Below are positions 42,220 through 51,469 of a stretch of DNA of 64,000 nt, in pieces. Source of the stretch: Bacteroidales bacterium. Its GTDB lineage: Bacteria > Bacteroidota > Bacteroidia > Bacteroidales > VadinHA17. The first letter of the stretch is position 1. Each line of letters opens with the position of its first letter. Both the position numbers and the translations under genes were made by a program. The notes beneath the pieces are model-generated. The model saw nothing but the letters and a program-made list of their open reading frames with translations, ran no database searches and was not told where the DNA came from. The stretch lies in the NCBI GenBank assembly GCA_021371855.1, contig JAJFVL010000003.1, forward strand, positions 1 through 64,000, in the 5' to 3' direction.

Positions 42220-42249
42220 CAAATTTACTTTTTAAATGATGAATACAAA
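42220..42249 (-). promoter_or_regulatory. Bacteroidota promoter for the DUF3267 gene
   Basis: On the minus strand TTTG (complement of 42246-42249), 18 bases, then TAAATTTG (complement of 42220-42227). It places the transcript start near 42214 and so supports ATG 42208 over the longer frame. Confidence 0.55.
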
Positions 42250-42395
42250 GCAGTAACAAATAATTTTGCTGACCTCCGGAAAAGAACAGCCCTTTCCATT
42301 CTCCCCTCGAATCCGCTCGCTCATAAATTTCGGCTGAGGCAAAAAAATGGAGCTTTCTGCTATGATCCTGTACTAAAATTTGGTTCATATTTTGA

Positions 42396-42403
42396 TACCT
42401 TTG
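42396..42403 (+). promoter_or_regulatory. Probable -7 box for the DUF4294 gene
   Basis: TACCTTTG matches TAnnTTTG and lies 16 bases before the GTG at 42420. The leader would be about ten bases. A clear -33 element at the usual spacing is missing. Confidence 0.45.
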
Positions 42404-42419
42404 CATAAAAATTCCTTGG

Positions 42420-43034
42420 GTGAGACTGGTATTTTCCATATTTGTGATAATGCTTCTTGTTACTGATCTTTCGGGACAAAAAGACACGTTGAAAAATATA
42501 AATGATACTCTTCCGGGAGGTTCTTACGTTTTGCCGAAAGTGGAAAGAGAAGGAGTCACTTTGCCCGAAGTTGAAATAAAAGAGGTAACTGTTGTCGCCC
42601 GTCCAAAGGCTGTCAGAAGGAGCGAATACCGTAAATACGAAAGACTCATCTATAATGTAAAAAAAGTATATCCTTATGCGTTGATAGTGAGGCAAAGACT
42701 TGATCAGGTAAATGAGGAGCTGAAATCCATTACTGATGAAAAGGAACAGAAGAATTATATGAAAGGTGTTGAAAAAGATGTCTTTGCCGAATATGAAGAT
42801 GACATGCGGAAAATGACCATAACGCAAGGAAAACTTCTTATTAAGCTGATTGACAGGGAGACACAAAATACCTCATATACTCTGATCAAGGATTATCGCG
42901 GAAAATTTTCCGCTGCTTTCTGGCAGGGTATCGCCCGCATATTCGGCACCAATCTTAAAGAGGAATATGACCGGTTTGGTGATGATGCGCTCATAGAACT
43001 CATCATCCAGGAAATTGATGCAGGCAGACTTTAA
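42420..43034 (+). CDS. DUF4294 domain protein, exported
   Basis: A 204-residue protein starting with GTG, chosen because the first 20 residues then form a signal peptide ending in LSGQ. The C-terminal part (residues 65-204: RRSEYRKYERLIYNVKKVYPYA, GKLLIKLIDRET, FWQGIARIFG) matches the Bacteroidota-specific DUF4294 family, whose function is unknown. It is followed 29 bases later by thpR and probably shares its transcript. Confidence 0.75.
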   Translation: MRLVFSIFVIMLLVTDLSGQKDTLKNINDTLPGGSYVLPKVEREGVTLPEVEIKEVTVVARPKAVRRSEYRKYERLIYNVKKVYPYALIVRQRLDQVNEELKSITDEKEQKNYMKGVEKDVFAEYEDDMRKMTITQGKLLIKLIDRETQNTSYTLIKDYRGKFSAAFWQGIARIFGTNLKEEYDRFGDDALIELIIQEIDAGRL

Positions 43035-43063
43035 GCTCTATTTTAACCTAAAATTATTAACGT

Positions 43064-43618
43064 ATGAAAAGAATTTTTATAGCAGTTAAAGTTGAAGCAG
43101 GGATAAATCTCCTGAATATGATCTCATCATTAAAATCGGGACTTGAAAACGAAAAAATCAGTTGGACAAATCCGGATAATATCCATATAACACTTGCATT
43201 TCTGGGAGATACAAAAGAGAAACAGATCAAATCCATAGGTGCAATCCTTAAGGAAAAATGTGAGGGATCAGGAAGTTTTGAACTGATTCTCAAAGGATCA
43301 GGTGTTTTTAAAAGTTTGAATGATCCCCGGATTATCTGGACAGGAATAGAACTCTCTGAAAAAATAATTCAGCTTAATCAGCTTGTAAAAACCGGATTGA
43401 CTGAATCAGGTATTGTAATTGAAGACCGTCCCTTCAAACCTCATCTGACTTTAGGTCGGGTAAAACATATTGGTGACACCGGGGTTCTGAAAAGACTGCT
43501 TGAAAGTTATAATGACACTGAAATCCAGAAGGTCCCTGTTAATGAAGTAATCCTTTACGAAAGTATTCTCCTTTATACAGGTCCATTATATAAGCCTATT
43601 GTCAAAATTGCATTATAG
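43064..43618 (+). CDS. thpR: RNA 2',3'-cyclic phosphodiesterase
   Basis: A 184-residue 2H phosphoesterase. The two catalytic motifs HITL (41-44) and HLTL (127-130) are at normal spacing, and the MKRIFIAV start is typical. Family members open 2',3'-cyclic phosphate ends of RNA. The length fits the family. Confidence 0.88.
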   Translation: MKRIFIAVKVEAGINLLNMISSLKSGLENEKISWTNPDNIHITLAFLGDTKEKQIKSIGAILKEKCEGSGSFELILKGSGVFKSLNDPRIIWTGIELSEKIIQLNQLVKTGLTESGIVIEDRPFKPHLTLGRVKHIGDTGVLKRLLESYNDTEIQKVPVNEVILYESILLYTGPLYKPIVKIAL

Positions 43619-43689
43619 CGATACCCATCCCTTTTACTGCTCAAAATTCACTGTTCATCCCGTTCACCCATTCATTATACCCCTTCACC

Positions 43690-44289
43690 CTAGATTCCTT
43701 TTCCCTTAAAAATAATTCCAATCGTATAGAATATAACTTTCAGATCGAAACCTATTGATCTGTTTTTCATGTAATAGAGGTCATAATCAAGCCGTTCTAT
43801 CATTTGGTCAACATCTGAGGCATATCCGTATCTGACCTGTCCCCAGGAGGTTATGCCGGGCTTCACGGTTTGAATAAGTTTGTATTGAGGAGCCTTTTCT
43901 TTTATTCTGTCAATATAATATTGCTGTTCGGGTCTTGGACCTACAATTGACATTTCACCCTTGAGAACATTATAAAAATTTGGAATCTCATCCAGTTTGT
44001 GTTTCCTCATAAACCGGCCCAGGGGAGTGATCCTTTTATCATCTTTGCCTGAAAGAAGATGTGTACTCTCTTCTCCATTGCACATCGATCTGAATTTGTA
44101 AATAGAAAAAGGTTTACCTGACTTGCCGACACGTTTCTGTGAGTAAATAACAGGACCATTCCCTGAAATCATTATTACAATGGAAAGTATAATTATGATA
44201 GGGCATAATAAAATGAGACCCAATATGGAAATTGAGTAGTCGATGATATTTTTTAATATAGTTTGAAAATTTTGTGTGATCGGATTCAT
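43690..44289 (-). CDS. Bacterial sugar transferase (polyprenyl-phosphate sugar-1-phosphate transferase)
   Basis: A 199-residue, single-domain initiating transferase. One hydrophobic hairpin (about 13-42) precedes KRVGKSGKPFSIYKFRSM, LDEIPNFYNVLKGEMSIVGPRP and KPGITSWGQVRYGY, all signatures of the family. It transfers a sugar phosphate to undecaprenyl phosphate to begin capsule or exopolysaccharide assembly. Here it stands alone without a capsule cluster, between thpR and pcm. Confidence 0.88.
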   Translation of the reverse strand: MNPITQNFQTILKNIIDYSISILGLILLCPIIIILSIVIMISGNGPVIYSQKRVGKSGKPFSIYKFRSMCNGEESTHLLSGKDDKRITPLGRFMRKHKLDEIPNFYNVLKGEMSIVGPRPEQQYYIDRIKEKAPQYKLIQTVKPGITSWGQVRYGYASDVDQMIERLDYDLYYMKNRSIGFDLKVIFYTIGIIFKGKGI

Positions 44290-44348
44290 GGTATAAATAT
44301 ATAAAAAGAAATGAGTATTTTTTAATGGGATGTCTGTCTCATGTTTTA

Positions 44349-44356
44349 TATTTTTG
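44349..44356 (+). promoter_or_regulatory. Probable -7 box for pcm
   Basis: TATTTTTG matches TAnnTTTG and lies 30 bases before the ATG at 44387. No clear -33 partner is seen. Confidence 0.35.
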
Positions 44357-44386
44357 TCAGATATTTAATATACCTCATTTTATAAT

Positions 44387-45037
44387 ATGACAGACACTTT
44401 TGAGGCTAAGGGGAAACGGAAAAAACTTGTGGCTGAGCTAAGGCAAAAAGGGATCAGTGATGAAGATGTATTAAGAGCTATCGATATAGTTCCGCGGCAT
44501 CTTTTTATGGATCCGGCATTCTTCAACCATGCTTATGTTGACAAAGCTTTTCCTATCGCTTCGGGTCAGACAATTTCGCAACCTTATACTGTAGCGGTTC
44601 AATCTTCTCTTCTTCATGTGAAAAAGAGAGATAAAATTCTTGAAATTGGAACTGGCTCGGGTTATCAGGCTGCAATCCTTGCCCACATGGGTGCCAGGGT
44701 TTACACGATAGAACGCTTCAGGGAACTTTTTATAAAAGCACAGGTTACTCTTGGCTCATTAGGGTATAAAATAGATTTCTTTTATGGCGACGGATATGAA
44801 GGAAAACCTCAATATGGCCCATACGATGGTATTATTATTACTGCGGCTCCCCCGGAGGTTCCAAAGAAGCTTTTGCAACAACTTAAAATCGGAGGAAGGC
44901 TCGTAACCCCTCTCGGGAGTTCCGGTTCACAGGTGATGACGGTTGTGGTACGAACCGGGGAAGATAACTTCGAGTATTCTGAACATGGAAATTTCATTTT
45001 TGTACCAATGCTTAAAGGAACTGTAAACGGAAAATAG
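44387..45037 (+). CDS. pcm: Protein-L-isoaspartate O-methyltransferase
   Basis: A 216-residue SAM-dependent enzyme that repairs isoaspartyl residues in aged proteins. SGQTISQPYTVA, LEIGTGSGYQAAILA and YDGIIITAAPPEVP are the three standard motifs. The MBL hydrolase follows six bases later, suggesting one transcript. Confidence 0.92.
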   Translation: MTDTFEAKGKRKKLVAELRQKGISDEDVLRAIDIVPRHLFMDPAFFNHAYVDKAFPIASGQTISQPYTVAVQSSLLHVKKRDKILEIGTGSGYQAAILAHMGARVYTIERFRELFIKAQVTLGSLGYKIDFFYGDGYEGKPQYGPYDGIIITAAPPEVPKKLLQQLKIGGRLVTPLGSSGSQVMTVVVRTGEDNFEYSEHGNFIFVPMLKGTVNGK

Positions 45038-45043
45038 CGTATT

Positions 45044-45685
45044 ATGGAAATATTCAGACTGATATTTTCCTCATTTCAGGAAAATACATACATACTAAAA
45101 GACAAATCAGGTGATTGTGCAATAATCGATTGCGGTTGTTACGATAAAACAGAATTTGCTGAACTGGTGAATTTGATAGAATCGGAAAACATGAATCCGG
45201 TCCTGTTGCTGAATACTCATTGTCACCTCGATCATGTTTTTGGCAACAGGTTTGTACTCGAAAAATACAACCTGAGGACTTTATGCCATGAATCTGATGA
45301 ATTCAACAGAATAAATTCACCACAGGATGCCATACTTTTCGGATTAACAATGGACACTTCTCCTGAACCCGGCGGCTTTATTTCTGAGAGTAATGTATTG
45401 AAATTTGGTACAACGGAGCTTGCAGCACTTGAAGTGCCTGGGCATACTTCAGGGAGCCTGGCTTTTTATAGCGAAAAGAATAACTGCGTCTTTTCGGGCG
45501 ACGCTCTTTTTGCAGGGAATATCGGAAGAACGGATCTTCCGGGTGGAGATTATGATACTCTTATAAAAAGTATCAGGCAGAAACTGTTCGTTCTGCCACA
45601 ATCAACTATAGTGTACCCCGGGCATGGAAATGCAACAACCATAGGAGATGAAATTAGATCAAATCACTGTTTCATATTTATATAA
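45044..45685 (+). CDS. MBL-fold metallo-hydrolase, glyoxalase II-like
   Basis: A 213-residue cytoplasmic metallo-beta-lactamase-fold protein. The metal motif HCHLDH (59-64) is followed by GHTSGS, SGDALFAGNIGRTDLPGG and YPGHGNATTIGDE, as in YcbL/glyoxalase II-type thioester hydrolases. Substrate is uncertain. The stop codon lies at the edge of a minus-oriented copy of the two-hairpin element. Confidence 0.85.
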   Translation: MEIFRLIFSSFQENTYILKDKSGDCAIIDCGCYDKTEFAELVNLIESENMNPVLLLNTHCHLDHVFGNRFVLEKYNLRTLCHESDEFNRINSPQDAILFGLTMDTSPEPGGFISESNVLKFGTTELAALEVPGHTSGSLAFYSEKNNCVFSGDALFAGNIGRTDLPGGDYDTLIKSIRQKLFVLPQSTIVYPGHGNATTIGDEIRSNHCFIFI

Positions 45686-45771
45686 TTTATTTTTAAAGGT
45701 TCCGGCCAAGGCGGGAGAAACTCCATGTTTAAAAGATTATTTTCATTCAGTTTGTTTTTGGGAAAACATGG
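45681..45771 (-). repeat. Two-hairpin leader element, copy 3, not linked to a start codon
   Basis: On the minus strand: an outer stem (CCATGTTT/AAACATGG, 45764-45771 with 45723-45730), then the TCTCCCGCC-TTGGCCGGAACC hairpin (about 45701-45718), then an AT-rich tail ending in ATATG inside the MBL gene's last codons. The outer stem sequence differs from copies 1 and 4 yet still pairs. No minus-strand gene follows; the ATG meets a TGA after two further codons. Confidence 0.6.
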
Positions 45772-45881
45772 GGGGCACCTGATAAATATCCTGTTTTATT
45801 TTCCGGGGATTTCTTATCATTATACTTTTAAAATTCTTTCATTCAGACTGTTAAATTCTAATTATTAAATTGAAAAAATAT

Positions 45882-48791
45882 ATGCAATCAGATAAATTCG
45901 TCTCAAGGCATAATGGTCCTCGTGATCATGAACTACCACAAATGCTGAAAGCTATCGGTGTCGATTCGCTTAATCAATTAATTGAAAAGACAGTCCCAAA
46001 ATCAATTATGCTCGAAGAACCACTCAGGTTACCGGAAGCAATGAGCGAATTTGAATATCTCAATCATTTAAGATCTGTAGGGAAAAAGAACAAGATGTTC
46101 CGCTCATTTATAGGTCAGGGATATTATGGTGTTGCTGCATTGTCGGTTATTACTCGGAATGTTCTGGAAAATCCTGCATGGTACACCTCATATACCCCTT
46201 ATCAGGCTGAGATTTCACAGGGCAGGCTTGAGGCTCTTCTTAATTATCAGACTATGATAATTGAGCTTACCGGTATGGAGATTGCCAATGCTTCGCTTCT
46301 TGATGAATCAACCGCGGCTGCTGAAGCAATGATTATGATGTTTAATGCCAGGTCGAGAGCTTCTGTTAAAGCGGGTGCAAACAAGTTTTTTGTTGATGAA
46401 GATATTTTTCTTCAGACACTCGATGTGATAAATACACGTTCCAAACCGTTGGGTATTGAGCTTATCAGGGGAAAATATAATGAAGTGGTTTTAAATGAGA
46501 TGTTTTTTGGATCGATAGTTCAATACCCTGCCGCTTCGGGTCAGATAAGAGACTATAAAGAATTTACAGACAGGGCTCATACTGCAGGGGCTCTGGTCGG
46601 AGTAGCTGCCGATCTGATGAGCCTGGCTCTTCTCACTCCTCCCGGAGAATGGGGAGCAGATATTGTTTTAGGCTCAACTCAGCGATTTGGGTTGCAAATG
46701 AGTTTCGGGGGACCTCATGCAGGCTATTTTGCAACAAAAGATGATCTGAAAAGAAGCATGCCCGGTCGTATCATAGGAGTATCGGTTGATGCTCAGGGGA
46801 ATAATGCATTAAGGCTGGCATTACAGACAAGAGAACAGCATATCAAACGCGAAAGAGCAACTTCCAATATCTGTACAGCACAGGCTTTGCTTGCCACAAT
46901 GTCGGGTATGTATGCCCAATACCATGGTCCTGAAGGATTGAAGAATATCTCGGCACATATTCACCAGTCAGCCTGTGTTTTAAGCAATGCTCTTAAAGAA
47001 CTTGGCTATAATCAGGTGAATTCCAATTTCTTCGATACTTTAAAAATCATTCTCCCCTCGGGTGTTCCGGTCGAAAATATCAAAAGTAAGGCACTTGAAG
47101 CAGAAATAAATTTTTTCTACCCTGATGAGGATTCAGTAATGATCAGTACTGATGAGGTAACTACCATTCAGGAAATAAATACTATTGTTGAGATATTCGC
47201 AAAAGCTGCTGGTAAAGAACCGGTTCGGGTTAACTCCCTCCCTGAATGTATATCTGTGGATGATAAGTTCGTGAGAAAATCTGCTTATCTAAAGTCCGGA
47301 ACTTTTACCAAATACCACAGCGAAACTGAGATGATGCGCTATATCAAGATGCTGGAAAGAAAGGATTTTTCTCTTACACACAGCATGATATCCCTCGGTT
47401 CATGTACAATGAAGCTTAATCCTGCCACTTCTGTGTTTGCATTGAGCTGGCCTGAATTTGGGAATATCCATCCTTTTGTTCCGAAAGATCAGGCACAGGG
47501 ATATTATCAGCTTATTGATGAACTGGGTGAAGCGCTTAAAGAGATAACAGGATTTTCAGCAATTTCCTTTCAGCCTAATTCAGGCGCTGCCGGTGAATAT
47601 ACCGGATTAACGGTTATCCGCCATTATCATCAGAGCAGGGGAGAAGGCCACCGGAACGTAGCTCTGATACCATCATCAGCTCATGGTACTAATCCTGCCA
47701 GTGCCGCTATGGCCGGGATGCATGTTGTAGTTGTTGACTGTGACGAAAAAGGAAATATAAGTGTTGATGATCTGAAGAAAAAGGCCGGGGAACATAAAGC
47801 AAACCTCGCCTGTTTCATGATCACTTACCCGTCTACCCATGGTGTGTTTGAAGCTGCGGTAAATGAGATGTCGGATATAATCCATGCAAATGGCGGATTA
47901 GTTTATATGGACGGGGCAAATATGAATGCACAGGTAGGACTTACAAATCCAGAACATATCGGCGCAGATGTTTGTCATCTTAACCTGCATAAGACATTCG
48001 CTATACCTCACGGAGGAGGTGGTCCCGGGGTGGGGCCAATACTGGTAAACGATAAACTGGCTGAGTTCCTGCCGTCACACCCGGTTGTAAAGACCGGAGG
48101 AAGTCATGGTACCACGGCTGTCTCCGGTGCCCCTTTTGGCAGTGCACATGTACTTACAATTTCACATGCTTATGTGATGATGATGGGTCCCGTCGGATTA
48201 ACCCAGGCTTCTAAATATGCCATACTAAACGCTAATTATATTGCTGCATCTTTGAAGGGGTGGTATAAAACTCTTTATACCGGAACCGAAGGATTTGTTG
48301 CTCATGAGATGATCCTCGATTGCAGGAACTTCAAGGCAGAAGCTGGTATTACCGAATCTGATATCGCAAAAAGATTAATGGATTATGGATTCCATGCTCC
48401 AACACTTTCATTTCCTGTGCATGGCACTCTTATGGTGGAACCTACTGAATCCGAATCACTTCAGGAACTCGATAAGTTTGTCGATGCTCTTAAATCAATC
48501 TGGAATGAGATACAGGAAATAAAGGATGGACAAGCTGATAAAGAGGATAATGTTTTGCATAATTCACCTCATACCGTTATGGTTGTGACTGCCGACAATT
48601 GGGTCCATAGCTATGATCGCAGAAAGGCCGCGTTTCCACGTAACTGGATCATTGAGAATAAGTTATGGCCATCAGTGGGTCGTGTTGATGATGGTTACGG
48701 GGACCGTAATCTGGTTTGTATCTGCGATCCTGTCGATTCACACAGGACTGAGATGATGAAAACAGCCTCATCCTTAAAAGAAGAAGCATAA
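45882..48791 (+). CDS. gcvP: Glycine dehydrogenase (decarboxylating), glycine cleavage P-protein
   Basis: A 969-residue single-chain P-protein, the PLP enzyme that decarboxylates glycine and loads the aminomethyl group on lipoyl H-protein. The start ATG 45882 gives the usual SDKFVSRHNGP opening; a TTG four codons upstream is possible. Both halves are present: N-terminal (FIGQGYYG, YTPYQAEISQGRLEALLNYQ) and C-terminal with Lys704 in NLHKTFAIPHGGGGPG as the PLP lysine. No gcvT or gcvH lies adjacent. Confidence 0.95.
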   Translation: MQSDKFVSRHNGPRDHELPQMLKAIGVDSLNQLIEKTVPKSIMLEEPLRLPEAMSEFEYLNHLRSVGKKNKMFRSFIGQGYYGVAALSVITRNVLENPAWYTSYTPYQAEISQGRLEALLNYQTMIIELTGMEIANASLLDESTAAAEAMIMMFNARSRASVKAGANKFFVDEDIFLQTLDVINTRSKPLGIELIRGKYNEVVLNEMFFGSIVQYPAASGQIRDYKEFTDRAHTAGALVGVAADLMSLALLTPPGEWGADIVLGSTQRFGLQMSFGGPHAGYFATKDDLKRSMPGRIIGVSVDAQGNNALRLALQTREQHIKRERATSNICTAQALLATMSGMYAQYHGPEGLKNISAHIHQSACVLSNALKELGYNQVNSNFFDTLKIILPSGVPVENIKSKALEAEINFFYPDEDSVMISTDEVTTIQEINTIVEIFAKAAGKEPVRVNSLPECISVDDKFVRKSAYLKSGTFTKYHSETEMMRYIKMLERKDFSLTHSMISLGSCTMKLNPATSVFALSWPEFGNIHPFVPKDQAQGYYQLIDELGEALKEITGFSAISFQPNSGAAGEYTGLTVIRHYHQSRGEGHRNVALIPSSAHGTNPASAAMAGMHVVVVDCDEKGNISVDDLKKKAGEHKANLACFMITYPSTHGVFEAAVNEMSDIIHANGGLVYMDGANMNAQVGLTNPEHIGADVCHLNLHKTFAIPHGGGGPGVGPILVNDKLAEFLPSHPVVKTGGSHGTTAVSGAPFGSAHVLTISHAYVMMMGPVGLTQASKYAILNANYIAASLKGWYKTLYTGTEGFVAHEMILDCRNFKAEAGITESDIAKRLMDYGFHAPTLSFPVHGTLMVEPTESESLQELDKFVDALKSIWNEIQEIKDGQADKEDNVLHNSPHTVMVVTADNWVHSYDRRKAAFPRNWIIENKLWPSVGRVDDGYGDRNLVCICDPVDSHRTEMMKTASSLKEEA

Positions 48792-48839
48792 AAAGATTGA
48801 CTATATTTGAATTATTTGGGTGTCTAAAAGTAGAATTAA

Positions 48840-48868
48840 CCACCCCTGACAGTTACCGGAAGGGGTGG
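48840..48868. terminator. Hairpin after gcvP
   Basis: A perfect 8-base stem CCACCCCT (48840-48847) with AGGGGTGG (48861-48868) about 50 bases after the gcvP stop. There is no T run, so it may be a dispersed intergenic hairpin or a weak terminator. Confidence 0.4.
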
Positions 48869-48937
48869 AGGTGGGTGATGTTTTATACAACTACGATTTG
48901 ATGAGCCGGATTATTAAAAATAAAGAGAGTTAAAATT

Positions 48938-49975
48938 ATGCGCAATTCCTCATGGAATGATCTTGTTTCCCTGACCGAAGGCAAAAAACTCAATTATCAG
49001 CCTGTGGGTTTTATTATTGACAGTCCGTGGATACCGGGTTGGTATGAGATATCAAATATCGATTACTTTTCTTCGGATGAACTTTGGCTTAAATCGAACC
49101 TTAAAGCGGTTAACTCATTCCCTGATATCTGGTTTATGCCTTCATTCTGGTCAGAATATGGAATGTGCACGGAGCCTTCTGCTTTCGGTTCGCGGATGAT
49201 ATTTCTTGAGAAAAGTCTGCCACACGCTGAAAAAATTCTTCAGGGCATTGAATTGACCGATTCACTTCCTCAGCCAAATGTTAAGACTGACGGACTTTTG
49301 CCATTTATGATCAACCGCCTTAAAAAAAACCAGAAGGCTATCATTGAAGCCGACCATCAGATCAGGTTTGCAGTTGCCAGAGGTCCTATGAACATTGCCA
49401 GTTTTCTGATGGGCACAACAGAGTTCATGATGGCTGTTGCGATGGATCCCAATGCCACCAAAAAACTTCTTGAGAAGATCACAGGTTTTATCTGTGACTG
49501 GTTGTCGTGGCAGAAAGAGTGCTTCCCCTCTATAGATGGAATACTGATACTCGATGATATAATAGGATTTGTTGGCGAGGATGAATTTAAAGAATTTGTT
49601 GTTCCGTTTTTCAATAAAATATTCAACAGTATTGATGCAAAAATAAAATTTCTTCATAACGATGCTGATGGGCTGATCACTGCTAAACATCTGAAAGAGA
49701 TGAGGGTAAATATGTTCAATTTTTCTTTTAACCATTCCATGAAAGAGATCCGTGAGCTTGCCGGACCTGAAGTTATCCTTGTCGGGAATGTACCTCCGCG
49801 TGATGTTCTTGCTGCCGGTACGCCAGGGCAGGTAGATGCCGCAGTCAGAAAAGCTTTTTGTGAAATCAATGATCATGACCGTATAGTATGGTCAGTTGGT
49901 GGAGGTATGCCTCAGAATGTTCAAGATGTTAATATATATGCATTTATTGATGCAGTTAAGAAATATTCGAAATAG
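48938..49975 (+). CDS. Uroporphyrinogen decarboxylase-like (URO-D/MtaA-type) protein, second type
   Basis: A 345-residue cytoplasmic TIM-barrel protein, distantly related to that at 18576. IIDSPWIPGWYEI, FAVARGPMNIASFLMGTTEFMM, KFLHNDADGLITAKHLKEM and VILVGNVPPRDVLAAGTP are the recognisable blocks of the MtaA/CmuA-like branch, in which a conserved His can bind zinc for methyl transfer. No corrinoid protein is nearby. It is the first gene of a set with DUF6807 and an exported oxidoreductase-like protein, seven bases before the next gene. Confidence 0.7.
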   Translation: MRNSSWNDLVSLTEGKKLNYQPVGFIIDSPWIPGWYEISNIDYFSSDELWLKSNLKAVNSFPDIWFMPSFWSEYGMCTEPSAFGSRMIFLEKSLPHAEKILQGIELTDSLPQPNVKTDGLLPFMINRLKKNQKAIIEADHQIRFAVARGPMNIASFLMGTTEFMMAVAMDPNATKKLLEKITGFICDWLSWQKECFPSIDGILILDDIIGFVGEDEFKEFVVPFFNKIFNSIDAKIKFLHNDADGLITAKHLKEMRVNMFNFSFNHSMKEIRELAGPEVILVGNVPPRDVLAAGTPGQVDAAVRKAFCEINDHDRIVWSVGGGMPQNVQDVNIYAFIDAVKKYSK

Positions 49976-49982
49976 CCTGATA

Positions 49983-51248
49983 ATGAAAAAAATAATTCCG
50001 GTCTTTCTAATTTCACTTGCTATTAATTATACAGTTAGTTCACAAAAGACAGAGGTTCTTCATTTTTATGTCGAAGCTGGCCCATATAAACGGATAAACA
50101 CTCCGGTAAGCGCTGATATTGAAATAGTCTCTAAAAATGACACCCTCGCTTTCAGGCTCTTTGAGAAAGTAAAGGGACAACTGGTTGAAAAGCCATTCCA
50201 GATCGAATCGGATTATGTGACAAGGTTATGGTTAATACTTGACGGAACAACTGAAGAAGGGAGAAAAAGAGAGTTCTATCTGTATAAGGATGAAAAGAAT
50301 GCATTACGGAACAGTATTACTGCAGATGTAAGGTCAGATGATATCATCCTTAAGAAAGACAATTCAGAAATACTTCATTATCAGACTTCAGTGCTCTATC
50401 CACCTGCTAAAGTCGATACTATTTATAAGAGAAGCGGTTTTATTCATCCTTTGATGACTCCGTCAGGAAATGTACTTACCAGGGTAAATCCTCCAGACCA
50501 TTATCATCACATGGGAATATGGAATCCATGGACACGAGTTAAAAGAGGGGGCCATATAACTGATTTCTGGAATCTTTATGAGAAACAGGGTACTGTAAGA
50601 TTTGCTGGTATAAACTCTACGGTCAGCGGACCTGTTTATGGCGGATTTTCAGTACGTCAGGAACATATTGATTTTCAGGGGAAAAAGTCTGAAGAAGTGG
50701 CTATTAATGAGATATGGGATGTGCGTGCATGGAATACAGAACCGGTATCAGGATTAAAGACTTATCTTGTTGATCTTACAACCTTTCTTTCAGTTACAGG
50801 CGATTCCTCAGTAACCTTTGAAGCATATCGTTATGGGGGAGGAATCGGGATAAGGGCGAATGAAGAATGGACCAAAGATAACAGTACGATACTCACTTCT
50901 GAAGGCAAGACACGGCTTGATGCTGACGGATCGAATGCCAGATGGACTGATCTGAACGGATCATTTCAGAATAATAGTCAGTCGGGAATAATTTTCTTTT
51001 CTCACCCGGCAAACAGAGAACATCCTGAACCGATGAGAGTGTGGCCGGCAGATGCAAACAATGGCAGGGGTGATGTCTATTTTGAATTTTGCCCGACACG
51101 GCATAAAGAATGGGTTCTGTATCCGGGCAATGTTTACAGGTTAAAATACCGGATGCTGATATATGATGGAAAAATTGCCCGGCAAACTACAGATAGGGTA
51201 TGGACTGATTTTGCACATCCACCGGTAGTGATAGAACTGAATAAATGA
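49983..51248 (+). CDS. DUF6807 (PmoA-like) secreted protein
   Basis: A 421-residue protein with signal peptide (to about VSSQ). The frame is open from 49896 inside the previous gene, but ATG 49983 gives the signal. The core contains RSGFIHPLMTPSGNVLTR, DHYHHMGIWNPW and GGFSVRQEHIDF, typical of a family often annotated methane oxygenase PmoA, although nothing here suggests methane oxidation. These proteins usually sit with Gfo/Idh/MocA oxidoreductases and sugar isomerases, as here. The molecular function is unproven. Confidence 0.75.
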   Translation: MKKIIPVFLISLAINYTVSSQKTEVLHFYVEAGPYKRINTPVSADIEIVSKNDTLAFRLFEKVKGQLVEKPFQIESDYVTRLWLILDGTTEEGRKREFYLYKDEKNALRNSITADVRSDDIILKKDNSEILHYQTSVLYPPAKVDTIYKRSGFIHPLMTPSGNVLTRVNPPDHYHHMGIWNPWTRVKRGGHITDFWNLYEKQGTVRFAGINSTVSGPVYGGFSVRQEHIDFQGKKSEEVAINEIWDVRAWNTEPVSGLKTYLVDLTTFLSVTGDSSVTFEAYRYGGGIGIRANEEWTKDNSTILTSEGKTRLDADGSNARWTDLNGSFQNNSQSGIIFFSHPANREHPEPMRVWPADANNGRGDVYFEFCPTRHKEWVLYPGNVYRLKYRMLIYDGKIARQTTDRVWTDFAHPPVVIELNK

Positions 51249-51280
51249 TCGGAAAGAATAATATGTTCTGCAGTCACATG

Positions 51281-51311
51281 TTTGCATGGGAATTGTATTT
51301 GTATAACTTTG
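51281..51311 (+). promoter_or_regulatory. Bacteroidota promoter for the exported oxidoreductase-like gene
   Basis: TTTG at 51281-51284, 19 bases, then TAACTTTG at 51304-51311: a full match to the Bacteroidota consensus. The transcript would start near 51317 and include the two-hairpin-type element before the ATG at 51470, a leader of about 150 bases. Confidence 0.65.
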
Positions 51312-51376
51312 TAAACAGGTATATTCTATGCCTTACCTGCATATAGTACTAATGAAAAAAATATCTTAATACGATG

Positions 51377-51469
51377 AAACCCACATGATTGAACGCAATC
51401 ACAAACACGTATAAATATAATTTTCAATCATGTGTGGTTCCATCATACCATTAAAATCAAAATTATATT
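51377..51469 (+). repeat. Two-hairpin leader element, copy 4, ending at a start codon
   Basis: The outer stem AAACCCACATGATTGA (51377-51392) and TCAATCATGTGTGGTT (51424-51439) is the same as in copy 1, with a different 31-base loop. The second hairpin is lost (GGTTCCATCATACCA instead) but the AT-rich tail (TTAAAATCAAAATTATATT) and the junction with ATG are kept. Confidence 0.65.

Noticed and set aside
42209..42487. N-terminal extension of the DUF3267 gene across the opposite gene's start
   Set aside because: A good minus-strand promoter (42220-42249) lies inside the extension and ATG 42208 gives the normal family N-terminus.
49983..51248. Methane oxygenase (PmoA) label for the DUF6807 protein
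   Set aside because: The name is a legacy family label; there are no membrane helices or other pmo genes and the protein is exported among sugar genes.
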